DNA of 50,047 bases, taken from the NCBI GenBank assembly GCA_029259935.1, contig JAJDEH010000202.1:1-50047 (forward strand). Reading direction: 5' to 3'. The stretch's first letter is position 1, and every line of letters starts with the position of its first letter. This document shows, in pieces, positions 35,996 to 44,598 of this stretch. The notes below the pieces were generated by a model. It worked only from the letters and a program-made list of their open reading frames with translations. It had not been told where the DNA came from and did no database searches. The translations under genes and the position numbers were made by a program. Source of the DNA: Planctomycetota bacterium (GTDB taxonomy: Bacteria; Planctomycetota; Planctomycetia; Pirellulales; Pirellulaceae).

Positions 35996-36691
35996 TTGAA
36001 CTGGGTCATCAAGGTTCTACGTTCGTCGTTGGGAAAAAAATACCTGATGGCGGTGACAGGACTCATGCTGTGCGGTTTTCTGGTTGTTCATTTGAGCGGT
36101 AACTTCCTGATGTATGTGGGGCCCGAGGCCTACAACACCTACGCCAAGACACTCCACTCGCAAGAATGGTTTGTAAAGACCGCCGAGGTTGGGCTGCTGG
36201 CGGTGTTCTCTTTACACCTGTATCTGGCCTACGCCACCACGCGCGACAGCATGGCGGCGCGAAGCCAGCGTTACGAAGTCAAGCAAACCAAACAAGAGGG
36301 TAAATCGGCCGTCGCCGCCGACACCTGGATGTTGATTTCAGGTGCCATCGTTTTCGTATTCGTGGTTTTTCATTTGATCGACTTTACGATCGAAGCGCGC
36401 TGGGACTTCAAATACGAAGAGTTCGAACACGGTAAATACTATTCAAAAGCCATCGCTCTGCTAAGTTCACCCTGGAGCATCCTGTATCTCGTGGGAACTA
36501 TAGTTTTGGGATTTCACCTGGTACACGGATTTGCCAGCGCCTTTCAGTCGCTTGGCCTAAACGGGCCGAAGTGGGACCCGCTGATCCTCTGGGCCAGCCG
36601 AATTTTTGCCGTCGTCATCGGCCTGGGATTCGCCTCGCTTGCCATTTGGGGCTTGTTCATGCTTGCCACTACGTCTAGCAGCGGCGGTTGA
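35996..36691 (+). CDS. sdhC: Succinate dehydrogenase cytochrome b subunit
   Basis: 231 residues with five membrane helices (YLMAVTGLMLCGFLVVHLSG, VGLLAVFSLHLYLAYA, MLISGAIVFVFVVFHLIDF, ILYLVGTIVLGFHLVHGF, FAVVIGLGFASLAIWGLFML). Four histidines in the helices (in VVHLSG, SLHLYL, FHLIDF and FHLVHGF) fit bis-histidine binding of two haems b, as in the single-subunit anchors of the B. subtilis and Wolinella type (type B). It anchors SdhA and SdhB and passes electrons to menaquinone. The start is TTG 35996, with AGGGAG six bases upstream; an in-frame ATG at 35882 lies in the promoter itself. It is first in sdhCAB, 78 bases before sdhA. Confidence 0.92.
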   Translation: MNWVIKVLRSSLGKKYLMAVTGLMLCGFLVVHLSGNFLMYVGPEAYNTYAKTLHSQEWFVKTAEVGLLAVFSLHLYLAYATTRDSMAARSQRYEVKQTKQEGKSAVAADTWMLISGAIVFVFVVFHLIDFTIEARWDFKYEEFEHGKYYSKAIALLSSPWSILYLVGTIVLGFHLVHGFASAFQSLGLNGPKWDPLILWASRIFAVVIGLGFASLAIWGLFMLATTSSSGG

Positions 36692-36769
36692 TGCCGTGAT
36701 CCGCCCATTCTCGTTTTCAAGAATATTGCGGAAGAATTAAATTGTTTTGTCAGCAGAAGGACTGAGTTC

Positions 36770-38701
36770 ATGAGCCAAGCAACTTCCACGGTGCTGGATG
36801 CCCGCGTGCCAAGCGGGCCAATCACCGAAAAATGGGCAAAGCGCAAGAACGAAGTCAAATTGGTCAGCCCGAACAACAAGCGGAAGTTCAGCGTGATCGT
36901 GGTCGGCACGGGGCTGGCCGGCGCTTCGGCCGCCGCGTCGCTCGGCGAACTGGGCTACAACGTCAAGTCGTTTTGCATCCACGATTCACCCCGCCGGGCC
37001 CACAGTATCGCGGCCCAGGGCGGAATCAACGCGGCGAAAAACTATCCCAACGACGGCGACAGCGTATGGCGTCTGTTTTACGACACTGTCAAGGGCGGCG
37101 ACTTTCGTTCTCGCGAAGCCAATGTGTACCGCCTGGCGGAAGTCAGCAACGCCATCATCGACCAGTGCGTGGCCCAAGGCGTTCCCTTTGCCCGCGAATA
37201 TGGCGGCACGTTGGCCAACCGCACATTCGGCGGCGCGCTGGTGTCTCGCACGTTTTATGCTCGGGGACAAACTGGACAACAATTGTTGCTCGGCGCGTAC
37301 GGCTCGTTGATGCGGCAGGTCAACACCGGCAAGGTCGAGATGTTTCCCCGCCACGAAATGCTCGACCTAATCGTCGTCGATGGCGTGGCCCGGGGAATCG
37401 TGACGCGGAACATGGTCACCGGTGAATTCGACACCCACACGGCCCACGCCGTGGTGCTTTGCACGGGCGGTTACGGCAACGTCTTTTACTTGTCGACCAA
37501 TGCCAAGGGCAGCAACGTGACGGCGGCCTGGCGGTGCCATAAGCGGGGCGCTTACATGGCCAATCCCTGCTTTACGCAAATTCACCCCACATGCATTCCG
37601 GTCAGCGGCGATTATCAGTCGAAGCTGACATTAATGAGCGAAAGCTTGCGGAACGACGGGCGGGTGTGGGTACCGAAGAAGGCCGATGACACCCGGTCGC
37701 CCCACCAGATTCCGGACGACGATCGAGATTACTATCTTGAGCGACGCTATCCGGCGTATGGAAACATGGTGCCGCGCGATGTCGCGTCCCGCGCCGCCAA
37801 GGAGCGGTGCGACAGCGGATACGGCGTTGGCGAGACGAACATGTCGGTCTATCTCGATTTTCGTGATGCACTGCAAAGAGACGGCGTCGACGTCATTCGC
37901 CGCAAGTACGGCAACTTGTTTCACATGTACCAGAAGATTACCGCCGAGAACCCGTATGAAGTGCCGATGCGGATCTATCCCGCGGTGCATTACACGATGG
38001 GCGGGTTGTGGGTCGATTACAACTTGCAGAGCACCGTGCCAGGCTTGTACGTGTTGGGCGAAGCAAACTTCTCCGACCACGGGGCCAATCGCCTCGGTGC
38101 CAGCGCCTTGATGCAGGGTTTGGCCGACGGATACTTCGTGATTCCCTACACCATCGGCGACCATCTGGCCGGCAGTTCGCTGCCCGATGTTAACGACGAT
38201 CATCCGGCGGTCAAAGCGGCGTTGGTCGACGCGCGAAACCAAGTCGAAAAAATCCTGTCGGTCCAAGGCAAACGGACCGTCGACAGCATCCATCGGCAGT
38301 TAGGCCAGATCCTGTGGGACAAGTGCGGCATGTCGCGCGGTGCCAAGGGATTGGGAGAGGCCGTGAATGAGATCCGCTCGCTGCGCGAAGAGTTTTGGAA
38401 GACCGTCAAGGTGTTGGGCAGGGGCGAGGAGTTTAACCAGAATCTGGAGTACGCTGGCCGGCTGGCCGACTTCCTGGAGTTTGGCCAATTGATGGCACAA
38501 GATGCTCTGCAACGTGAAGAATCGTGCGGCGGCCACTTTCGCGAGGAGCATCAGACGGAAAACAACGAAGCACGTCGCGACGATGAAAACTTTTGCCACG
38601 TGGCCGCTTGGCAATACCAGGGGGCCGATCAAGAAGCAACGCTGCACAAGGAACCGTTGTCCTTCGAAGAAGTACCGCTCACAAGCCGGAGTTACAAGTG
38701 A
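36770..38701 (+). CDS. sdhA: Succinate dehydrogenase flavoprotein subunit
   Basis: 643 residues. The FAD-binding motif ([21 protein letters not shown]) is preceded by about 40 residues. The flavin-linking histidine region reads [17 protein letters not shown], and the active-site stretch [31 protein letters not shown], together with [15 protein letters not shown] and the ending [12 protein letters not shown], follows the SdhA/FrdA pattern of the B. subtilis-type enzyme. It oxidises succinate to fumarate on the cytoplasmic face. ATG 36770 has a weak AGAAGGA site upstream. Its stop overlaps the start of sdhB by one base (TGATG), showing coupled translation. Confidence 0.95.
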   Translation: MSQATSTVLDARVPSGPITEKWAKRKNEVKLVSPNNKRKFSVIVVGTGLAGASAAASLGELGYNVKSFCIHDSPRRAHSIAAQGGINAAKNYPNDGDSVWRLFYDTVKGGDFRSREANVYRLAEVSNAIIDQCVAQGVPFAREYGGTLANRTFGGALVSRTFYARGQTGQQLLLGAYGSLMRQVNTGKVEMFPRHEMLDLIVVDGVARGIVTRNMVTGEFDTHTAHAVVLCTGGYGNVFYLSTNAKGSNVTAAWRCHKRGAYMANPCFTQIHPTCIPVSGDYQSKLTLMSESLRNDGRVWVPKKADDTRSPHQIPDDDRDYYLERRYPAYGNMVPRDVASRAAKERCDSGYGVGETNMSVYLDFRDALQRDGVDVIRRKYGNLFHMYQKITAENPYEVPMRIYPAVHYTMGGLWVDYNLQSTVPGLYVLGEANFSDHGANRLGASALMQGLADGYFVIPYTIGDHLAGSSLPDVNDDHPAVKAALVDARNQVEKILSVQGKRTVDSIHRQLGQILWDKCGMSRGAKGLGEAVNEIRSLREEFWKTVKVLGRGEEFNQNLEYAGRLADFLEFGQLMAQDALQREESCGGHFREEHQTENNEARRDDENFCHVAAWQYQGADQEATLHKEPLSFEEVPLTSRSYK

Positions 38702-39456
38702 TGGCCGGAATGCGTTTGAAACTGATCATCTGGCGACAACCTGCTCCTGATCAGCCGGGCAAGTTCGAACCTTACAACCTGGACGACGTATCGCCCGAGA
38801 TGTCATTTCTGGAAATGCTCGATGTGCTGAACGAGCAGTTGATCGAGAAGGGCGAACCGCCGGTCAACTTCGATCACGATTGCCGGGAAGGCATATGCGG
38901 AACCTGCAGCCTGATGATCAACGGCCAGGCGCACGGGCCGGACCGCGAAACCACGACTTGCCAGTTACACATGCGCCGCTTCAACGACGGCGACAAGATC
39001 GTGATTGAACCGTGGCGGGCCAAGGCCTTTCCCGTGATCCGCGATCTGGTGGTCGACCGATCGGCCTTCGACCGCATCATCACGACTGGCGGATTTGTTT
39101 CGGTGAACGCGGGCAACGCGCCCGACGCCAATGCCAATCTGATTCCCGCCAAGGATCAAGAAAAGGCGATGGACGCCGCCGCCTGCATCGGATGCGGAGC
39201 CTGCGTGGCCGCCTGCAAAAACGCCTCGGCCATGTTGTTCGTGGGAGCGAAAGTCTCGCAAATGGCCCTGCTGCCCCAAGGCAAGCCCGAGCGGGGGCAA
39301 CGCGTCACGGCGATGGTCGAGCAGATGGATGAGGAAGGTTTTGGCTCATGCACCAACACCTCCGAGTGCGAAGCCGCCTGTCCCGCAGCGATTTCCGTAA
39401 GCAACATCGCGCGGCTCAACCGCGAGTATCTGCGGGCGGCCTTTAGTTCGGATTAG
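38701..39456 (+). CDS. sdhB: Succinate dehydrogenase iron-sulfur subunit
   Basis: 251 residues. The N-terminal ferredoxin domain holds the [2Fe-2S] ligands CREGICGTC (C61, C66, C69) and C87. The C-terminal part has [11 protein letters not shown] for the [4Fe-4S] cluster and [12 protein letters not shown] for the [3Fe-4S] cluster. It passes electrons from SdhA to the haem anchor. The start ATG 38701 shares its A with the sdhA stop codon; the longer frame to 38593 lies inside sdhA and is rejected. A hairpin follows the stop codon at once, so the operon ends here. Confidence 0.95.
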   Translation: MAGMRLKLIIWRQPAPDQPGKFEPYNLDDVSPEMSFLEMLDVLNEQLIEKGEPPVNFDHDCREGICGTCSLMINGQAHGPDRETTTCQLHMRRFNDGDKIVIEPWRAKAFPVIRDLVVDRSAFDRIITTGGFVSVNAGNAPDANANLIPAKDQEKAMDAAACIGCGACVAACKNASAMLFVGAKVSQMALLPQGKPERGQRVTAMVEQMDEEGFGSCTNTSECEAACPAAISVSNIARLNREYLRAAFSSD

Positions 39457-39490
39457 CGCCGATGGCGTGATCGGCGGGCATCATTTTCTT
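39457..39490 (+). terminator. Terminator-like hairpin after sdhCAB
   Basis: CGCCGAT (39457-39463), loop GGCGTG, ATCGGCG (39470-39476) is a perfect seven-base stem starting directly after the sdhB stop codon, followed by a T-rich tail (ATCATTTTCTT). It probably ends the sdhCAB transcript. Confidence 0.55.
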
Positions 39491-39533
39491 GCTAATCCAC
39501 TCCTGTTGATACTCGCGCGCCGATTTTGTGGCT

Positions 39534-39561
39534 GTTACAGGCCGGATCGATGATACATAAT
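39534..39561 (+). promoter_or_regulatory. Possible promoter of the PHP-domain gene
   Basis: GTTACA (39534-39539) and CATAAT (39556-39561) are 16 bases apart. A start near 39568 would leave a leader of about 60 bases before ATG 39627. The -35 matches TTGACA in only four positions. Confidence 0.35.
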
Positions 39562-39626
39562 CGCTTCCGGGGCGTGCCCGCAAATCTGAATCCGAATTTA
39601 TCACTCCTTCCGTTGAGTTAGGAATC

Positions 39627-40943
39627 ATGCACAAATTGTCCCGCGCTTTGTCCGTATTGATCTTGGCTACCTTCGTTTGCCACCCCGGTGCGGCGGCCGT
39701 CGCACAGGACGCCCCTCCTGATCCAGTGCCGAGCGACCCAGAACTGCAATATTGGCGCGGGAACATTCACACCCACTCGCTGTGGAGCGACGGGAACGAT
39801 TTTCCGGAAATGATCGCCGAATGGTATCGCACTCACGATTTTAACTTTCTGGCGCTCTCGGATCACAACGTCCTTAGCCAAGGCCAGCGGTGGATGAAGC
39901 ATGATGCCATCTTAGGCCGCGGCGGGGCCGACACGGTCAAGAAATATACCAAGCGATTTGGCCCCCACTGGGTCGAGTCGCGTGGAGATGAGAACACCGA
40001 CACGCATGAGATTCGGCTGAAACCACTGGACGAATTTCGGGCGCTGGTCGAAGAGCGTGGCAAGTTCATCATGATTCCCAGTGAAGAAATCTCCGACCGC
40101 GTGGGCGGCGCGCCGGTCCACATGAATGTGACCAATCCGAAGGAAGTGATTTCGCCGCTGGGTGGAAAGACTGTCAGCGCGGCCATTGAAGCCAACTTCC
40201 GGGCCGTCGAAGAGCAGGCCCGGCGGACCGGCCGCGAAATGATTGTGCATTTGAACCATCCGAATTTTGGCTATGCCATCAAGCCCGCCGATCTGGCGAT
40301 GGTCATTTCCGAGCGCTATTTTGAGATCTTCAACGGCCACCCCGGAGTCAATCAGCGGGGCAATGCCGAAAGTCCCAGCGTGGAAAAGTTTTGGGATATC
40401 GCCAACACGATTCGCATCGTTCAGCTTGAAGCCCCTCCGCTGTTCGGCGTGGCCACCGACGATAGCCACAACTATCACTCGACCAAGGGCTCAACGCCCG
40501 GGCGCGGATGGATCATGGTTCGCGCCCGCTATCTCACGCCCGAGCGGCTGATCCGGGCGATGAAACGCGGCGACTTTTATGGCTCTAGCGGCGTCAGCCT
40601 GTCGCGAATTCACTACGATGCCGAGCGGCGCGAACTTATCGTCGAGATCGACGCCCAGCCAGACGTGACGTACAGCACGCAGTTCATCGGCACGCTGCGC
40701 GGCGAAGCGCTTACGGCTCCAGCAAAGGACGCAAAGAAGGACGCCGGCAAGGGCCAGTCGCTCAACTTGGCTAACGTCGGAAAAACGCTGGCCACCGTCA
40801 AGGGTGCCGTGGCCAAGTATCGCTTGACCGGGGATGAACTGTATGTGCGCGCGGTCGTCACTTCCAGCCGGAATCACTCCAACCCGAGTTTCGCCGACCA
40901 ATACGAGCAGGCGTGGACGCAGCCGGTCGGTTGGGAAGAGTAG
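39627..40943 (+). CDS. Exported PHP-domain (metal-dependent phosphoesterase-like) protein
   Basis: 438 residues with a signal peptide (MHKLSRALSVLILATFVCHP, ending near AAAVAQ). The PHP fold is marked by WRGNIHTHSLWSDG (first metal site), FLALSDHNVLS, a conserved MIPSEEIS (metal glutamate), IVHLNHPNFGY (histidine block) and GVATDDSHNY (final Asp-His). A C-terminal beta domain (about 340-438) lies outside the fold. PHP enzymes use three metal ions to cut phosphoesters; being exported, this one probably acts on a secreted or surface substrate, but none can be named. Two tandem hairpins follow the stop codon. It stands alone between sdhCAB and the FG-GAP gene. Confidence 0.85.
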   Translation: MHKLSRALSVLILATFVCHPGAAAVAQDAPPDPVPSDPELQYWRGNIHTHSLWSDGNDFPEMIAEWYRTHDFNFLALSDHNVLSQGQRWMKHDAILGRGGADTVKKYTKRFGPHWVESRGDENTDTHEIRLKPLDEFRALVEERGKFIMIPSEEISDRVGGAPVHMNVTNPKEVISPLGGKTVSAAIEANFRAVEEQARRTGREMIVHLNHPNFGYAIKPADLAMVISERYFEIFNGHPGVNQRGNAESPSVEKFWDIANTIRIVQLEAPPLFGVATDDSHNYHSTKGSTPGRGWIMVRARYLTPERLIRAMKRGDFYGSSGVSLSRIHYDAERRELIVEIDAQPDVTYSTQFIGTLRGEALTAPAKDAKKDAGKGQSLNLANVGKTLATVKGAVAKYRLTGDELYVRAVVTSSRNHSNPSFADQYEQAWTQPVGWEE

Positions 40944-40986
40944 CCTCTCGCACCGCGAGAGGAGCGTTTCTTTCGCCGAGCGAAAG
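40944..40986 (+). terminator. Two tandem hairpins after the PHP-domain gene
   Basis: CCTCTCGC-ACC-GCGAGAGG (40944-40962) is a perfect eight-base stem starting at the base after the stop codon. CTTTCGC-CGA-GCGAAAG (40970-40986) is a second perfect stem of seven bases. Between them is a short T-rich stretch (GTTTC). They probably end or protect the transcript; neither is followed by a long U-run. Confidence 0.55.
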
Positions 40987-41004
40987 CCGATCGTCTAAAA
41001 AAAC

Positions 41005-41034
41005 TGGACAGACTCTGAATCGCGGGCCTATACT
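41005..41034 (+). promoter_or_regulatory. Possible promoter of the FG-GAP/UnbV gene
   Basis: TGGACA (41005-41010) and TATACT (41029-41034) are 18 bases apart, each with five of six consensus bases. Transcription would begin about 41041, giving a leader near 110 bases to ATG 41154. Confidence 0.5.
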
Positions 41035-41153
41035 CAATCGGCATCGCTTGGAATTTACTCCCAAGCCCCCACCTTGATGGCCCGCCAAAATACGTCCCGC
41101 GCTTGATGTTCTGATCGCGACCTCGCGGGACGTAGGAACAGAGGAACAAGAGC

Positions 41154-44100
41154 ATGAGAATTCTCCACCTGGTTTCCATTTTCGCGCTGCCGTGGCTTAC
41201 CACGCTGGCCACCCCCGCAGCGGCCGCCGACGGCCCGTTCGTATTTCGCAATGTGGCGGAGGAGGCCGGCCTTTCCAAACCGCTCCAGGGAATGATGGCG
41301 CACGCGGCCGCTTGGGGCGACGTGAATGGCGACGGGCAACTGGACCTGTTCGTCGGTTCGTTTGCCGACCGCAAGGTGGAGATTTACCAAGCGGGCGGCG
41401 CGGACGGGCCGGTGCCCAACGTGCTGCTGCTGCAACGCGATGGAAAGTTCACGCCCTCCGGCAACGAGGCGATGGCTTGGAAGGGACGGGCGACCGGCTC
41501 GGTCATGGCCGACTTCGACAACGACGGCTGGCCCGATCTGTATGTCTCGAACAACGGCAGATTGGGTAAGGAAAATCTGCTGTACCGCAATAACTCGGGC
41601 ACGCTGGAGTTGGTCACCGAGCAAGCCGGTGCGCCGCTGCACCTTCCAGAGACGTCGCGCGGCGTGGGGGTGCTCGACTTCAACGGCGATGGGCTGCTGG
41701 ACCTGCTGGTGCTGGCGACCGTGGGCAAGGGTCCGTCGATGTTGTTTCAGAATCAGGGCGATTTCAAGTTCAAACCATCGAAGGCTCTGCCCGGTGACAT
41801 CACCGGATTGGGAGTTGCCATCGGCGATGTGACGGGAAACGGCTGGCCCGACGTATTCGTAGGCGGACCGAACCGGCTGTTCGTCAATCGAGGCCGAGGG
41901 CGATTTCGTGAAGCGACCGAATTGGATCTCGACTGGGGCTTTAAGGCCGAAGACGCCGCGCCTTCGGGCGGCGTGGCGATGGGAGATTTCGATCGAGACG
42001 GGCGGCTCGACCTAGTCATTGGTTCGCATACTAAGCGGCCGTGGGCCGATCCGTTGCCGCTGCGTTTGTTTCGCAACACGGGTTCGACGCCGGAAAAGGT
42101 GCAGTTCGACGAAGTGACCGAGCAGGTCGGTTTGAAACCGCTTCCGATGCGAACGCCGCATGTCGAGATCCGCGACTTCGACAACGACGGCTGGCCCGAC
42201 TTGTACACCGCCATTGTCATTTACAAAGACGGCAAGACATATCCGGCGATCTATAAGAACCTTGGTGCCCGTGACGGCAAGCTGCCTCGGTTTCAGGAAA
42301 CGGCGTTTGTCCATCGTCCCGAGTATCCGGAACAGGAAGATTACCATCCCAAGATGCGGACCAAGGAGTTCTACGACGGCTTGGTAGCCGGCCACAAGCT
42401 GATGTACTTCGCGCCCGGTCCGTCCGCCGATTTCGACGCCGATGGACGGCTCGACCTGATGCTGCCCAATTGGTTCTCCACGCAACCCTCGTTGTTGTTG
42501 AAGAATGAATCCAAGGCCGGTTCGTATTTGGACGTCGAAGTGGTCGGAGCGGAAGGGATCAATCGTGATGGCCTTGGCGCGGTGGTACAAGCCTATCGGC
42601 CCGGTGAGGCTCAGGCGCTGAGAGCCCGATTCATCGCTTCCGAACAGATCGCGACCGGCTACGGATATGCTTCGGGTCACGACCCCGTGGCCCATCTGGG
42701 GTTGGGCGATTTGAAGTCATGCGACGTGGTCGTCACTCTGCCACAAGGTAAGGGGCAAATCGTCCGACGAGGCGTCAATGCGAACCAAAGAATTCGCATC
42801 GAAACGACACAGGCCGCCCGTGACGAGTCGGCCGCGGCCCTATCTTGGCCGCCCAGAAGCCTCGATGCTGACAACAAGGCCATCACGCTGTCGACGAAAC
42901 GCTTCCTCGACATTCCGGCGGACGTCGCCGCCACGCGCGAAGACGAAGGCGTTGCTGAATTCGTCATGGCCAAACATCCGCCCACGGTTGATCTGGCGTT
43001 TCATCAGAATCTGGGGCCGGCACCCGCCAAGCGGAGGCTATGGTCGTCTTGGGGTGACATTTGCGTCGCTCGTAATGGGCGGGTGTATGTCGGCATCGGC
43101 GATCACGACAACGATGCGGGCGGCGACGGGCGCTGCTTCATCTACTGTTGGGATCCCGCGTCGAAGACTCTGTTTCGCATTGTCGACATGAATCAAGTCG
43201 TCCCGCCGCGCGAGGGCCAACCGGCTTGGTCGAAAGTTCACGCCAAGATCGACGAAGGTCCCGACGGCGGCATTCTCTTTTCCTGCACCTTGAATGCCGG
43301 CAGCCGCGCGGGGCAGCCGCAATATAAATGGACCGAGCAACTGCCCGGCGGGCAATTGTACCGCTATGATCCGACGTCCGGCGAAACGGCGGTCTTCGCG
43401 AATCTGCCGCCCAAACGTTGTTCCGCCACGTCACTGGTCGACCCGAAGCGCAACATCTGGTGGTGCAATCTGGAAGCGGGCGACGGCGACACACTTTTCG
43501 GACTGGATCTGACAACACGCAAAGTTCTGTACCAGGGTCAGGATGGCTCGGTCGGTTTCAATCGCAATTTCGCCTTGGCGGCTGATGGCTCGATCCATTT
43601 CAACGGCCAAGAGGGAGAAATTCTGCGACTCGATCCAGAAACGTACAAGACCAAGAAGGCCGGCGCGACGACCACCGACTCGCCCGGCATGCGCGCTTCG
43701 ACTCGCGAGTCGGGCAAGGGCGAGATCTTCGGCGTCACGCATAAGACGAACCAATTATTCCGCTATCGGCCCAGCAACGGAGAATTCCAACTGCTCGGAC
43801 CGACCTGGAGTACCGGTCAGTACACGACGGTCGCGGTCCTCTCGCCCGATGAACGATTCGTCTATTACTTGCCAGGTTCCCACGGGCAGGCGTTTCAATA
43901 TGGATCGCCGGTCGTGCAGTACGAGATCGCCACGGGCATTCGCAAAGTGCTGGCCTTCCTCGCTCCGGCATTCGAAGAACGCTTCGACTACGTTCCGGGC
44001 GGCAGTTACGGCGTCAAACTGAGCGGCGACGGAAGCACGCTGTATGTCAATTTCAACGGCCACGCGGCCGACCCGGTGCGGCCTTCGCACATGCGTCCGA

Positions 44101-44156
44101 TCGGCTTCGGCCTCTGCAGCTTCGCGGCGATTCACATTCCCCAATCGGAAAGGTGA
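41154..44156 (+). CDS. Exported FG-GAP/UnbV protein with a second C-terminal propeller
   Basis: 1000 residues with a signal peptide (MRILHLVSIFALPWLTTLATP, then AAAA-like site). The first half carries FG-GAP/VCBS calcium motifs (DVNGDGQLD, DFDNDGWPD, DFNGDGLLD, DVTGNGWPD, DFDRDGRLD, DADGRLD) and ends in an ASPIC/UnbV-like domain (GAVVQAYRPGEAQALR, then HDPVAHLGLGDLKSCDVVVTLPQGK). The second half (about 600-1000) is a different propeller of SMP-30/lactonase appearance, with repeated strands such as GDICVARNGRVYVGIGDHDN, GGQLYRYDPTSGETAVF, GEILRLDPETYKT and LFRYRPSNGEFQLLG. The protein is surely exported and likely binds calcium and a partner or polysaccharide. No catalytic residues can be named. 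The upstream promoter and the preceding hairpins make it a separate transcript. Confidence 0.85.
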   Translation: MRILHLVSIFALPWLTTLATPAAAADGPFVFRNVAEEAGLSKPLQGMMAHAAAWGDVNGDGQLDLFVGSFADRKVEIYQAGGADGPVPNVLLLQRDGKFTPSGNEAMAWKGRATGSVMADFDNDGWPDLYVSNNGRLGKENLLYRNNSGTLELVTEQAGAPLHLPETSRGVGVLDFNGDGLLDLLVLATVGKGPSMLFQNQGDFKFKPSKALPGDITGLGVAIGDVTGNGWPDVFVGGPNRLFVNRGRGRFREATELDLDWGFKAEDAAPSGGVAMGDFDRDGRLDLVIGSHTKRPWADPLPLRLFRNTGSTPEKVQFDEVTEQVGLKPLPMRTPHVEIRDFDNDGWPDLYTAIVIYKDGKTYPAIYKNLGARDGKLPRFQETAFVHRPEYPEQEDYHPKMRTKEFYDGLVAGHKLMYFAPGPSADFDADGRLDLMLPNWFSTQPSLLLKNESKAGSYLDVEVVGAEGINRDGLGAVVQAYRPGEAQALRARFIASEQIATGYGYASGHDPVAHLGLGDLKSCDVVVTLPQGKGQIVRRGVNANQRIRIETTQAARDESAAALSWPPRSLDADNKAITLSTKRFLDIPADVAATREDEGVAEFVMAKHPPTVDLAFHQNLGPAPAKRRLWSSWGDICVARNGRVYVGIGDHDNDAGGDGRCFIYCWDPASKTLFRIVDMNQVVPPREGQPAWSKVHAKIDEGPDGGILFSCTLNAGSRAGQPQYKWTEQLPGGQLYRYDPTSGETAVFANLPPKRCSATSLVDPKRNIWWCNLEAGDGDTLFGLDLTTRKVLYQGQDGSVGFNRNFALAADGSIHFNGQEGEILRLDPETYKTKKAGATTTDSPGMRASTRESGKGEIFGVTHKTNQLFRYRPSNGEFQLLGPTWSTGQYTTVAVLSPDERFVYYLPGSHGQAFQYGSPVVQYEIATGIRKVLAFLAPAFEERFDYVPGGSYGVKLSGDGSTLYVNFNGHAADPVRPSHMRPIGFGLCSFAAIHIPQSER

Positions 44157-44370
44157 ATGGGCCGATTCGGCCTTGGGTCGAGCAGAACCCTGCTTCGTGG
44201 ATGCTCGGTTTTCGAGTTTAATGGACCGGCCCTTCGCCGCCTGGCACCCGGTCGTCAAGAATCGCCGCCCCCGGGTGTCACGGAGGTTTGTCCTCCGATT
44301 CAATACCAGAACAAGTCCAGGGCCCTCCCCAGGGGGCCAAGGGATGGGAAATTGCAGCCAGCAGAGCGCG

Positions 44371-44382
44371 TGGTTATAACCA
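44371..44382. repeat. 12-bp palindrome TGGTTATAACCA
   Basis: A perfect 12-base palindrome about 215 bases upstream of the Hsp70 gene, at the boundary between GC-rich and AT-rich DNA. Its symmetry and length fit a dimeric repressor or activator site; no regulator can be assigned. Confidence 0.4.
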
Positions 44383-44431
44383 TAACAGAATTTTCATGAT
44401 TTCTAGCGAAGGAAACGAATCAGAATTCTGC

Positions 44432-44474
44432 ATGCTCAAGAGAAGAACTCAGGGCAATCGACATTTTTGAGCAT
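44432..44474. repeat. 8-bp inverted repeat upstream of the Hsp70 gene
   Basis: ATGCTCAA (44432-44439) and TTGAGCAT (44467-44474) are perfect inverted copies with 27 bases between. They could pair in RNA or be two operator halves. They are not the CIRCE element of the HrcA system. Confidence 0.4.
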
Positions 44475-44598
44475 TTGGATTTCAGGTTTCATATTTGCTT
44501 CATATATCCAGATTCGAATATCTTTCGTGGGTCATCGAAGTGCGCGTGGTGCGCGGATGTTCAGTCCCTAACTTCATAGCCGCTCCTCCTTCTCCCTT

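Larger units (their letters stand above)
44157..44598. other. 442-base intergenic region, partly AT-rich, with palindromes
   Basis: No gene is supported here. The first half is GC-rich and follows the FG-GAP gene; from about 44370 the DNA turns AT-rich and holds a 12-base palindrome (44371-44382) and an eight-base inverted repeat (44432-44474). The last 20 bases before the Hsp70 gene are almost pure pyrimidine (CTCCTCCTTCTCCCTT) and contain no Shine-Dalgarno sequence. Confidence 0.6.
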
